Notes under the pieces: generated by a model
What the model was told of the DNA's origin: nothing
Database searches by the model: none
Seen by the model: the letters and a program-made list of their open reading frames with translations, nothing else
Shown here: positions 56,433 through 64,000 of the stretch, piece after piece
Layout: each line of letters starts with the position of its first letter
How positions within the stretch are numbered: the stretch's first letter is position 1
Position numbers and translations under genes: made by a program
Assembly: GCF_019973775.1 (NCBI RefSeq)
Contig: NZ_AP025032.1
Span: forward strand, 3,872,001-3,936,000
Reading direction: 5' to 3'
Source of the DNA: Aureimonas sp. SA4125
GTDB lineage: Bacteria > Pseudomonadota > Alphaproteobacteria > Rhizobiales > Rhizobiaceae
Length of the DNA: 64,000 bases

Positions 56433-56447
56433 TGACATGCCGTGTCA
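56433..56447. promoter_or_regulatory. Candidate RirA-type iron operator (TGA-N9-TCA) over a -35 box
   Basis: TGACATGCCGTGTCA is a perfect 5-bp inverted repeat around TGCCG and fits TGA-N9-TCA, the iron-responsive operator described in rhizobia. On the minus strand its edge overlaps TTGACA, a consensus -35 hexamer for fbpA. The core is GC-richer than usual, so the call is tentative. Confidence 0.4.
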
Positions 56448-56463
56448 AATTACATTTCGTTAT

Positions 56464-56480
56464 TTTATAACAATTCTAAA
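56464..56480. promoter_or_regulatory. Irr box (iron control element) upstream of fbpA
   Basis: TTTATAACAATTCTAAA matches the Irr box pattern TTTAGAA-N3-TTCTAAA at 13 of 14 defined positions. It lies 93 bp upstream of the fbpA start in an AT-rich patch. In alphaproteobacteria Irr uses such sites to respond to haem and iron status. Confidence 0.7.
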
Positions 56481-57053
56481 CTGCCGGACATGCCGGAAAA
56501 AAGCCAAAACCATCCGCAAATCACGAAACTACAGTTGGTTGCTTTAGCGCTTCTCTTTGGACGTTGCTTGCTTGCGCCGGGACCCGGGGGGGCGGAACGA
56601 GGCACCGGAGCGCCCGCTCGCCCCGAAGAGCGGCACGCGGATGGCGGGCACGACAAGTCTGTTTTTACCGCAGACCAAAAATTAGGGTCTCGATCTATAA
56701 GATGCAGCAAGTCGAAGGGATGCATGCTGCTTTGGCTGGCGCAGGAGGAAGCGGACGAACTGTTACAACTCGGCGTTCCACTCCGAGCGCGCCGACCCTC
56801 CGTGAGGGATGGTCGAGTGTCGCGAAGAATAGGTGCAGCGGACGAGGCGCCGACAGGAAGCCTGACGAGCACGGGAATGCTGTTTCTCCAGCCCGTCGGC
56901 GGCTGCGGTATTTGAACGGTTCCGATTTTACCGCCGTCCGTGGCGGCAGCGCCAGCCGAATGGTGCCGTCACGGGCAGAACTACGCCGACAAGAGCAGAA
57001 TTCGATCGAGACAGGCGCACCCAGCGACGGCGCCGCAAGTGGAGGAACGTGCA

Positions 57054-57881
57054 ATGGGCGCGATGACGGAAATCAGGCGAACGTTCTTCGAGGAATGCGC
57101 CGAGCAGATGGTCGAACTCGACCTTGGACTGAGCGAGATGGAGGCGGGCAGCGGCGATGCCGAGACCATCGGCCGCGTCTTTCGTGCGGTTCATTCCATC
57201 AAGGGTGGCGCCGGCGCCTTTCACCTCAAGCAACTCGTGCGCTTCTCGCTGACCTTCGAGGGCGTCCTCAACGAGATCCGGTCGGACCGCCTGGCGCCGG
57301 ATGCGGCCGTTCTCGCGCTTTTGCGGCGGGCATACACCGTTCTGGGAGATCTCGTCGCCGTCTCGCGTGACGAGGAGGAAGTCTTCCTGGAACTGCGGAC
57401 CCTCATCCCCGGCGCCGAGGCCGAGGACGTCCCGGAAGTCGAGAGCGAGAGCGAGAGCGAGGCCGAAGTGGACCTCGGCTTCACGCCGGTGGCAGTCGAT
57501 TTCGGCAATCTTTTCGACGGAGGCGAGAAGCGCTTCCAGATCACGTTCAAGCCGCGGCCGGAACTCTACGCCAACGCCAATGAAAGCGCCCGACTGATCC
57601 GTGAATGCCTGGCGCTCGGTTCCGGCGAGGTTTTCTGCGACACCAGCGCGACGCCGCTCCTCGATGCGCTCGTTCCGGAGGGCGCCTTTCTGGCCTGGAC
57701 CATCGAACTGACGACGGAGTCCGGCGAGGATGCGATCCGCGAGATCTTCGATTTCGCCGAATTCGACTGCGACCTCGCGATCGAACGGCTTGCGGAAGAG
57801 GACGGTGCAGCGGAAGCCGAACCCGAAATCCTCGATCCGGAAATCGCGGCCCTGTTCGAACGGCTGAAGGCGGCGGAATAG
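57054..57881 (+). CDS. CheA-like HPt / P2-like protein lacking a kinase domain
   Basis: A 275-residue protein. An HPt (P1) domain (1-118) has the phospho-histidine His47 in AVHSIKGGAGAF; an acidic Glu/Ser linker (122-140) follows, then a second domain (about 158-248). That domain resembles the region after P1 in many alphaproteobacterial CheA proteins (FQITFKPRPELYANAN, EVFCDTSATPLLDAL). The dimerisation, ATPase and CheW-like domains of CheA are absent: the stop is followed by a separate STAS gene. Start MGAMTEIRR has GGAGG upstream. Possibly a phosphotransfer partner of the CheYs nearby. Confidence 0.85.
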   Translation: MGAMTEIRRTFFEECAEQMVELDLGLSEMEAGSGDAETIGRVFRAVHSIKGGAGAFHLKQLVRFSLTFEGVLNEIRSDRLAPDAAVLALLRRAYTVLGDLVAVSRDEEEVFLELRTLIPGAEAEDVPEVESESESEAEVDLGFTPVAVDFGNLFDGGEKRFQITFKPRPELYANANESARLIRECLALGSGEVFCDTSATPLLDALVPEGAFLAWTIELTTESGEDAIREIFDFAEFDCDLAIERLAEEDGAAEAEPEILDPEIAALFERLKAAE

Positions 57882-57945
57882 CCGGCCCGCCCAGCACGCC
57901 CTCTGATGCCGCTCCATACCATTCGCACCTGATCGAGGAATTCTG

Positions 57946-58242
57946 ATGAACGACGCCACGGACGCCCTGGTCATCGACCTTCCGGCCCATCTCGACCTGA
58001 CGGCGGCGGCGCCGCTCGCCGAGCGCTTTCTGGCCGCCCGCGGCGAGGCCATCGCCATCGACGCCTCCAAGGTCGAGCGCTTGGGCGGGCAATGCCTGCA
58101 GGTCCTTCTCTCGGCCGTCGTCACCTGGAAGGCGGACCTGACGCCGCTCTCCATCATCCAGCCCTCCGACGGCTTCGAAAGCGGCCTCAAGCTCCTCGGC
58201 CTTTCCGTCGACAGCCTGATCGAGAAAGAGATCACCCTATGA
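57946..58242 (+). CDS. STAS-domain protein, CheS-like
   Basis: A 98-residue STAS domain with ALVIDLPAHLDLTAAAPLAE and AIDASKVERLGGQCLQVLLS. The length and position before a CheY1-like gene match rhizobial CheS, which binds CheA and speeds CheY1 dephosphorylation. The residue following the Asp in DASKVERLGG is the position phosphorylated in anti-anti-sigma STAS proteins. The stop overlaps the cheY start (ATGA). Confidence 0.82.
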   Translation: MNDATDALVIDLPAHLDLTAAAPLAERFLAARGEAIAIDASKVERLGGQCLQVLLSAVVTWKADLTPLSIIQPSDGFESGLKLLGLSVDSLIEKEITL

Positions 58243-58607
58243 CCAAGACCATTCTCACCGTCGACGACTCGCGCACCATGCGCGAGATGCTGCGCCGTGC
58301 GCTGCAGGATTCCGGCTTCATCGTCGTCCAGGCCGAGGACGGCGTGCATGGCCTCGAAGTCCTCGAAGGCATGGCCTATCCCGACGTCATCATCACCGAC
58401 GTCAACATGCCCCGCATGGACGGCCTGCAGTTCATCGAGGAAGTGCGCAGCGACGTGAACCGCCGCGTCATCCCCATCCTCGTCCTCTCCACCGAGAGCG
58501 ACCCGGAGAAGAAGGCAAGAGCCCGCGGCGCAGGCGCCACTGGCTGGATCGTCAAGCCATTCGACCCCGTCAAGCTCGTCGACGCCATCAAGCGCGTCGC
58601 CGCCTGA
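58239..58607 (+). CDS. cheY: Chemotaxis response regulator, CheY1-like
   Basis: A 122-residue receiver domain. The acidic pair is Asp9/Asp10 in TVDDSRTMR, the phospho-acceptor Asp54 is in ITDVNMP, Thr85 follows in LSTES, and Lys106 is in IVKPFDP. ATESD-type conserved residues and the DSRTMR start are those of CheY of the chemotaxis branch. Translation is coupled to the STAS gene. Confidence 0.9.
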   Translation: MTKTILTVDDSRTMREMLRRALQDSGFIVVQAEDGVHGLEVLEGMAYPDVIITDVNMPRMDGLQFIEEVRSDVNRRVIPILVLSTESDPEKKARARGAGATGWIVKPFDPVKLVDAIKRVAA

Positions 58608-58712
58608 CGACTGCGATCGATCGACAATCGGTCGTCGCACACACCAAACAAGACTGAAACGCGCGGCCGGACAAACTCGACCCCGCCATCCCATGAAGTC
58701 AAAGGAGAGGGT

Positions 58713-59102
58713 ATGGCCTTCAAGTCGCAACTGAAAGTCCTGATCGTCGACGATCAGCGCACGAGTCGGATGCTGATCCGCGATGCGCTCGACCAGCTGG
58801 GGATTTCGCAGATCACGATGGCCGTCGACGGCGAGGAGGCGTTGAAAATGCTGATGAGCGCGCCGAGCCACATCATCATCTCCGACTTCAACATGCCCAA
58901 GCTCGACGGGCTGCAGCTCCTGAAGGCGGTGCGCTCCTATCCGCCGACCAAGAAGACCCCCTTCATCATCCTCACCGGCCGCGGCGACCGCGAGCTGGTC
59001 CAGAAGGCCGCCGCCCTCGGCGTCAACAACTTCCTCGTCAAACCCGTCTCCGTCCCGGTCCTGCAAAAGACCATCGAAGCCGTCGTCGGAAAGCTGCAAT
59101 AG
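58713..59102 (+). CDS. cheY2: Chemotaxis response regulator, CheY2-like
   Basis: A 129-residue receiver domain of the rhizobial CheY2 size. Acidic residues Asp13/Asp14 in IVDDQRTSR, phospho-acceptor Asp58 in ISDFNMPKLDG, Thr88 in ILTGRGD, and Lys110 in FLVKPVS. It has its own ribosome site (GGAGAGGGT) 105 bp after the first cheY. The motor-binding form in rhizobia is CheY2. Confidence 0.9.
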   Translation: MAFKSQLKVLIVDDQRTSRMLIRDALDQLGISQITMAVDGEEALKMLMSAPSHIIISDFNMPKLDGLQLLKAVRSYPPTKKTPFIILTGRGDRELVQKAAALGVNNFLVKPVSVPVLQKTIEAVVGKLQ

Positions 59103-59272
59103 CTTTCGATGGGGTTCGGCCGTTGACCCGCGGGCACGACGCTTCCGCGGGATGGCCGGCCTTGCGCGTCGCTCCGCCCGCGACCGCCCTGCCAGGGGGA
59201 TGAAGCCGCATCATCCCGAGACAAGCTATTGGGACTAGACTTCAGTTTCGTCTCTGGTTTCAGGAGGTCAAC

Positions 59273-59479
59273 GTGACGCATCGGACGGCTTGGCATTGCC
59301 CGCATTGTGCCATGTGGCACAGCCCGCACGTGGACACGTGTCCGGAGGGAAGTCTGGCGTCGCAACTGCAGCCCGACGAGATCGCACCGCGGCCCCACCT
59401 GCAGACGAAGCGGGAATATAAGCCGCAGCCGTCCCGCGCCGCACGGCGTGGCCTCTACGACGCTCTTGGCCGGAACTGA
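59273..59479 (+). CDS. Small Cys/His protein, possible zinc ribbon
   Basis: A 68-residue basic protein translated from GTG at 59273, with an almost perfect Shine-Dalgarno (AGGAGGT) seven bases upstream. The N-terminus holds HCPHCAMWHSPHVDTC with Cys9, Cys12, Cys23 and four histidines, a plausible zinc-binding knuckle. The remainder is Arg/Pro-rich. It is convergent with the epimerase gene. I do not recognise the family. Confidence 0.6.
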   Translation: MTHRTAWHCPHCAMWHSPHVDTCPEGSLASQLQPDEIAPRPHLQTKREYKPQPSRAARRGLYDALGRN

Positions 59480-59563
59480 GACCGGACCGACGTCCCGGCG
59501 CTCCCCGACGGGGACGGCGCCTTTCCGCCATGGTCGCCGCCGGAGCGTCACGACCTGCGCGCA

Positions 59564-60585
59564 TCAGATGCCGTGATAGCTCCGGTACCACTCGACGAAA
59601 CGCGCGACGCCCTCCTTCACCGGCGTTGCCGGCCGGTAGCCGACGGCGCGGACGAGTTCGCTGACGTCGGCAAACGTGTCCGGCACGTCGCCCGGCTGCA
59701 GCGGCAGAAGTTCGCGCTCGGCCTTCTTGCCGAGGGCTTCCTCGAGCGCGTCGACATAGGCGGTCAGCTGCACCGGATCGTTGTTGCCGATGTTGAAGAG
59801 GCGAAAGGGTGCATTGCTCGTCGCCGGGTCCGGCCGGTCGCTGTCCCAGTCGGGGTTCGGCCGCGCCACGTCGTCGCTCGCCCGGATCACGCCTTCGGCG
59901 ATGTCCTCGACGAAGGTGAAGTCGCGGGTGTGCTGGCCGTTGTTGAACAGCTTGATCGGCCGCCCCTCGAGAATGCAGCGGGTGAACAGGAACAGGGCCA
60001 TGTCGGGCCTTCCCCAGGGACCGTAGACGGTGAAGAAGCGAAGGCCCGTCGTCGGCAGCCGGAACAGGTGGCTGTAGGAATGCGCCATCAGCTCGTTGGC
60101 TCGTTTCGTCGCGGCGTAGAACTGCAGCGGATGGTCGGCGCTCTGGTGCTCGGAGAACGGCATCGCGGTGTCCGCACCGTAGACGCTGGAGGTGCTGGCA
60201 TAGGTCAAATGCTGGACGCCGCCGTGACGGCAGGCCTCGAGAATGTTGGTGAAGGCAACGATGTTGCTCTCGACATAGGCGTGTGGGTTCTCGATCGAGT
60301 AGCGCACGCCGGCTTGCGCCGCGAGGTGGATCACCTTGTCCGGCCGGTGCTCGGCAAAGCACGCCTCCACCGCCTGGCGGGAAGCGAGATCGGCGCGCAC
60401 GAAGGCGTAGCTTCCCTGACAGGCCCGTGCCTCCTCTTCCAGAAGCTGCAGCCGCGCCTCCTTCAGCGCCGGATCGTAGTAATCGTTGACGACGTCGAAG
60501 CCGACCACGCTGTCGCCCCGCGCCAACAGCTTGCGGGTGACATGGAAGCCGATGAAGCCGGCATTGCCGGTAACGAGATATTTCA

Positions 60586-60586
<1 letters not shown>
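59564..60586 (-). CDS. UDP-glucuronate 4-epimerase-like NAD-dependent epimerase
   Basis: A 340-residue extended SDR. The NAD loop is VTGNAGFIG (5-13) and the catalytic Tyr-x3-Lys is in [10 protein letters not shown]. The gene's product matches UDP-GlcA/UDP-GlcNAcA 4-epimerases ([34 protein letters not shown]). It follows the dehydrogenase with a one-base overlap and would act on that enzyme's product. Likely output: UDP-GalA or UDP-GalNAcA for cell-surface polysaccharide. Confidence 0.88.
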
Positions 60587-61872
<1,286 letters not shown>

Positions 61873-62080
61873 GCTCGAACCTTCTCTCGGACGTGAAATC
61901 CCATCTCACACCTTCTCGCCCCCGGCAACGCCAAGGCGGCAGGGGTATTGAAGGAAAGCTGCTTCTCGCGGGGGGCGGGGCCTCGCTTCGCCGTCATCCC
62001 GTCGCAGGCGATGCTCGGCCGGATGCTGGTCCACGCCGCGCTCGACGGCCGCGTCCGACCGGTCGGGTTTCACGCCGCCC

Positions 62081-62860
62081 CTACAGCGGGATGACCATCG
62101 GCCGCTGCGTCACCGGGTCTTTCTGGACGAGCGCCTGCAGGCCGAAAGCCAGGAGCAGATTTTCCGCCGTCACCACGGTCTCCGGCGGGCCCTCTGCCAC
62201 CGGGCCGGCGGTGCCCAGGAGAATCAGGTGATCGCAGAATCGGGACGCCAGATTGAGGTCGTGGAGGACGCTGACGACCGTCGTCCCGGCGGCCCGGTTG
62301 CGCTGGCGCAGAAGATCCAGGACGTCGAGCTGGTGCGGCAGGTCGAGGAAGGTCGTCGGCTCGTCGAGGAGGACGACCGGCGTTTCTTGCGCCAACACCA
62401 GAGCCAGCCAGGCGCGCTGGCGCTGGCCGCCGGAGAGTTCGGCCAGCGGGCGCCCTGCCAGATCGGTCATCGCCACGGCGCCCAGCGCCTCGGCGCAGGC
62501 GCTGGCATCGGCTACGCTCCACGGGCTGAGGAGGCCGCGCCAGGGGGCCCGTCCCCGCTTCACGAGGTCACCAACCCCGATCCCGTCGGGCGCCAGCGGC
62601 GCCTGCGGCAGGATGGCGATGCGGCGGGCGAGCGCGCGCGTGTCCTGCCGGTGAATGTCGTCGCCGCCCAGCGTCACCCGGCCCGCCATCGGCCGGATCA
62701 GCCGGGCGAAGGCGCGCAGCAGGGTCGACTTGCCGCAGCCGTTCGGCCCGAGAATGGCGGTGACGCGCCCGGTCGGCACGGCGATCGAGAGATCGTCGAT
62801 CACCCGGCGCCCGCCATAGCCGAGCGTCAGTCGTTCCGCGCGGAGCGTCATGTCGGTCAC
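62081..62860 (-). CDS. FecE/FepC-type ABC transporter ATP-binding protein
   Basis: A 259-residue ATPase of the iron-siderophore/B12 importer class: Walker A GPNGCGKST, signature [17 protein letters not shown], Walker B VVLLDEPTTFLDLPHQ, and H-loop in VLHDLNLA. The start is GTG at 62860 (overlapping the permease stop as GTGA) rather than ATG 62851, which lacks a ribosome site. It ends the leftward FecCDE-like operon. Confidence 0.9.
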   Translation of the reverse strand: MTDMTLRAERLTLGYGGRRVIDDLSIAVPTGRVTAILGPNGCGKSTLLRAFARLIRPMAGRVTLGGDDIHRQDTRALARRIAILPQAPLAPDGIGVGDLVKRGRAPWRGLLSPWSVADASACAEALGAVAMTDLAGRPLAELSGGQRQRAWLALVLAQETPVVLLDEPTTFLDLPHQLDVLDLLRQRNRAAGTTVVSVLHDLNLASRFCDHLILLGTAGPVAEGPPETVVTAENLLLAFGLQALVQKDPVTQRPMVIPL

Positions 62861-63834
62861 AGCTCGCCTTTCTCCATTTCGCGCGACAGGCGCCACAACA
62901 GGTAGGGCGCGCCGAGCGGCCCGGTCATGACGCCGATCGGCAGGACGAGGCCCGGTATCGCCGCCCGTGCCGCAAGGTCGGCGACGAGCGTCACGCAGGC
63001 GCCGGCGGCAGCGGCGGCGGCCAGCCGCCCGCCGAGGCTCCTGGCCCCGGTGAGACGGGCGCCGAGGGGCGCGGCCATCAGCGCCACGAAGGGAACCGGG
63101 CCGGCGACGGCAACCCCCGTCGCCGCCAGAAGCACCCCCGTCGCCGCGAGAGACCAGCGCGCGGGCTCCACCCGGAGCCCGAGTCCCGCGGCGAGATCGT
63201 TGCCGAACGCCAGCAGGTCCAGCGCCCGGATCTGCAGGGCGAGGGCGGCGACGAGCCCTGCCCCGATCGCCCACACCTGCGCCGCCTGGCCCCAGTCGCG
63301 CGCGGCGAGCGAGCCGGAGAGCCAGCGCTGCGCCTCGGCCGCCTCGGAACTCGGCAGCCGCGTCATCAGGAAGGTCCCGAAGGCGGCGGTGGTGAAGCCG
63401 ACACCGAGGCCCACGAGGACGAGCGTCACCGCCGGCGTCGCCTGCCCCGGCCGATAGGCGAGAGCGGCGACGAGAAGCGCTGCGGCAAGGCCGCCGGCCG
63501 CCGCGACGATCGGCAGGGGAAGCGCGAGGCCCGCGGTGACGGCCGCGAGAACCGCGAGCCCCGCCCCCGAGGTGAAGCCCATGATGTCGGGCGCGGCCAG
63601 CGGATTGCGCAACAGGCTCTGGAAGATCGCGCCGGACAGGCCGAGAACCGCGCCGGCGCCGAGCGCCACCGCGACGCGCGGACCGCGGATGATCCGGATC
63701 GTCAGTGCACCCGGCCCGTCGCCGCCCCATAGCCCCTGCCAGAGGGCGCCGGGACCGAGCGGCACGTCGCCTATGATCAGCGACGCCGCGATCGCGACGA
63801 GGATCAGTCCACCGAGGAAAAGCGCGCCCTTCAC
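62857..63834 (-). CDS. FecD-type iron-siderophore/B12 ABC permease
   Basis: A 325-residue BtuC-like permease with about ten TM helices. RGPRVAVALGAGAVLGLSGA and LLRNPLAAPDIMGFTSGAGL are FecCD signatures, and GPVPFVALMAAPLGARLTG contacts the ATPase. The start is GTG at 63834 and overlaps the stop of the upstream permease (GTGA). Siderophore, haem or cobalamin specificity is not resolvable. Confidence 0.9.
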   Translation of the reverse strand: MKGALFLGGLILVAIAASLIIGDVPLGPGALWQGLWGGDGPGALTIRIIRGPRVAVALGAGAVLGLSGAIFQSLLRNPLAAPDIMGFTSGAGLAVLAAVTAGLALPLPIVAAAGGLAAALLVAALAYRPGQATPAVTLVLVGLGVGFTTAAFGTFLMTRLPSSEAAEAQRWLSGSLAARDWGQAAQVWAIGAGLVAALALQIRALDLLAFGNDLAAGLGLRVEPARWSLAATGVLLAATGVAVAGPVPFVALMAAPLGARLTGARSLGGRLAAAAAAGACVTLVADLAARAAIPGLVLPIGVMTGPLGAPYLLWRLSREMEKGEL

Positions 63835-64000
63835 GCCTGCGCTCCGGGCTTCAGGCGACGGGCGATCCAGATGAAGACCGGTCCGCCGAGAAGCGCCGTC
63901 ATCACCCCGGCACGGATTTCGCCCGGCGCGAAGATCAGCCGTCCGGCAGTATCGGCAAGAAGGAGCAGTGCCGCCCCGAGCCCTGCCGAGGCGACGAGTT
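63831..64000 (-). CDS. FecC-type permease, C-terminal fragment (cut by window)
   Basis: Only the last ~55 residues are present, since the gene continues past the right edge. The frame reads toward AGVMTALLGGPVFIWIARRL, the standard C-terminus of FecC/FecD permeases. The stop codon overlaps the GTG start of the second permease. A heterodimeric permease (FecCD) is therefore expected, with its binding protein further upstream. Confidence 0.85.
   Translation of the reverse strand, partial: LVASAGLGAALLLLADTAGRLIFAPGEIRAGVMTALLGGPVFIWIARRLKPGAQA

Larger units (their letters stand above)
56372..57053. other. 682-bp spacer between fbpA and the che-like genes
   Basis: The open frames here are short or lack coding character and a ribosome site, so I call no gene. 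The first 110 bp are AT-rich and hold the iron-response sites. Beyond about 56550 the sequence is GC-rich with no recognised motif. The promoter of the HPt gene is expected near the right end, before the GGAGG at 57041. Confidence 0.5.

Noticed and set aside
56442..57054. Several short frames on both strands between fbpA and the HPt gene
   Set aside because: None has a ribosome site, a recognisable motif or convincing codon use; they are left as non-coding spacer.
57881..57946. Possible frameshift splitting a full-length CheA after the P2-like domain
   Set aside because: The bases after the stop do not continue a CheA P3-P5 sequence in any frame; a complete STAS gene follows 64 bp later.

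Overview
The window is GC-rich chromosomal DNA of an alphaproteobacterium, most likely order Hyphomicrobiales. The evidence is the gene neighbourhoods (tyrC / DUF2125, plsC-ydcF-ftsX-ftsE, hpt-cpdR-like, argH-lipoprotein-lysA-TIGR02302), an almost perfect Irr-type iron box, rhizobial-style palindromic repeats and a CheS/CheY1-like pair. A CrtX-like carotenoid glucosyltransferase would fit a pigmented family such as Aurantimonadaceae, but the family assignment is only a guess. No phage, transposase, integrase, plasmid origin or CRISPR array is visible.

Layout. 1-11.6 kb is mostly housekeeping: the 3' part of tyrC, DUF2125, ChaC, PlsC, YdcF, FtsXE, Hpt, a CpdR-like regulator, a TlpA thioredoxin, ArgH, a small lipoprotein and LysA. 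11.7-27.3 kb holds a large TIGR02302 membrane protein, a methyltransferase, 3-hydroxybutyryl-CoA dehydrogenase with EtfAB, a rhomboid protease, an MscS channel, a cobalamin adenosyltransferase with a twin-TM partner, two transporters, GluQRS, AlkA and an HNH protein. 28-40 kb carries DsbB, tRNA-Leu(CAA), a GNAT/flippase pair, DUF924, a histidine-rich CobW GTPase coupled to a D,D-carboxypeptidase, an M20 amidohydrolase, CreA and a cell-wall hydrolase.

41.3-52.4 kb is the main accessory region. It is a divergent amino-sugar locus with one sugar ABC transporter, MurQ etherase, a BadF-type sugar kinase, a GntR/HutC regulator, a SIS-type GlcN6P deaminase and NagA. These genes fit import and breakdown of MurNAc/GlcNAc from peptidoglycan or chitin. 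A complete MntA/HepT toxin-antitoxin pair sits inside the leftward transporter operon, with its stop codon overlapping the next metabolic gene.

52.6-56.4 kb is an fbpABC ferric-iron transporter with iron-responsive sites upstream. 57-59.1 kb is an unusual chemotaxis-like cluster (CheA-type HPt/P2-like protein without a kinase, STAS/CheS-like protein, two CheYs). 59.6-61.9 kb is a nucleotide-sugar dehydrogenase/4-epimerase pair. The window ends inside a FecCDE-type iron/siderophore or cobalamin importer. Most operons show 1-4 bp start/stop overlaps, so translational coupling is common here, and GTG and TTG starts are used repeatedly.
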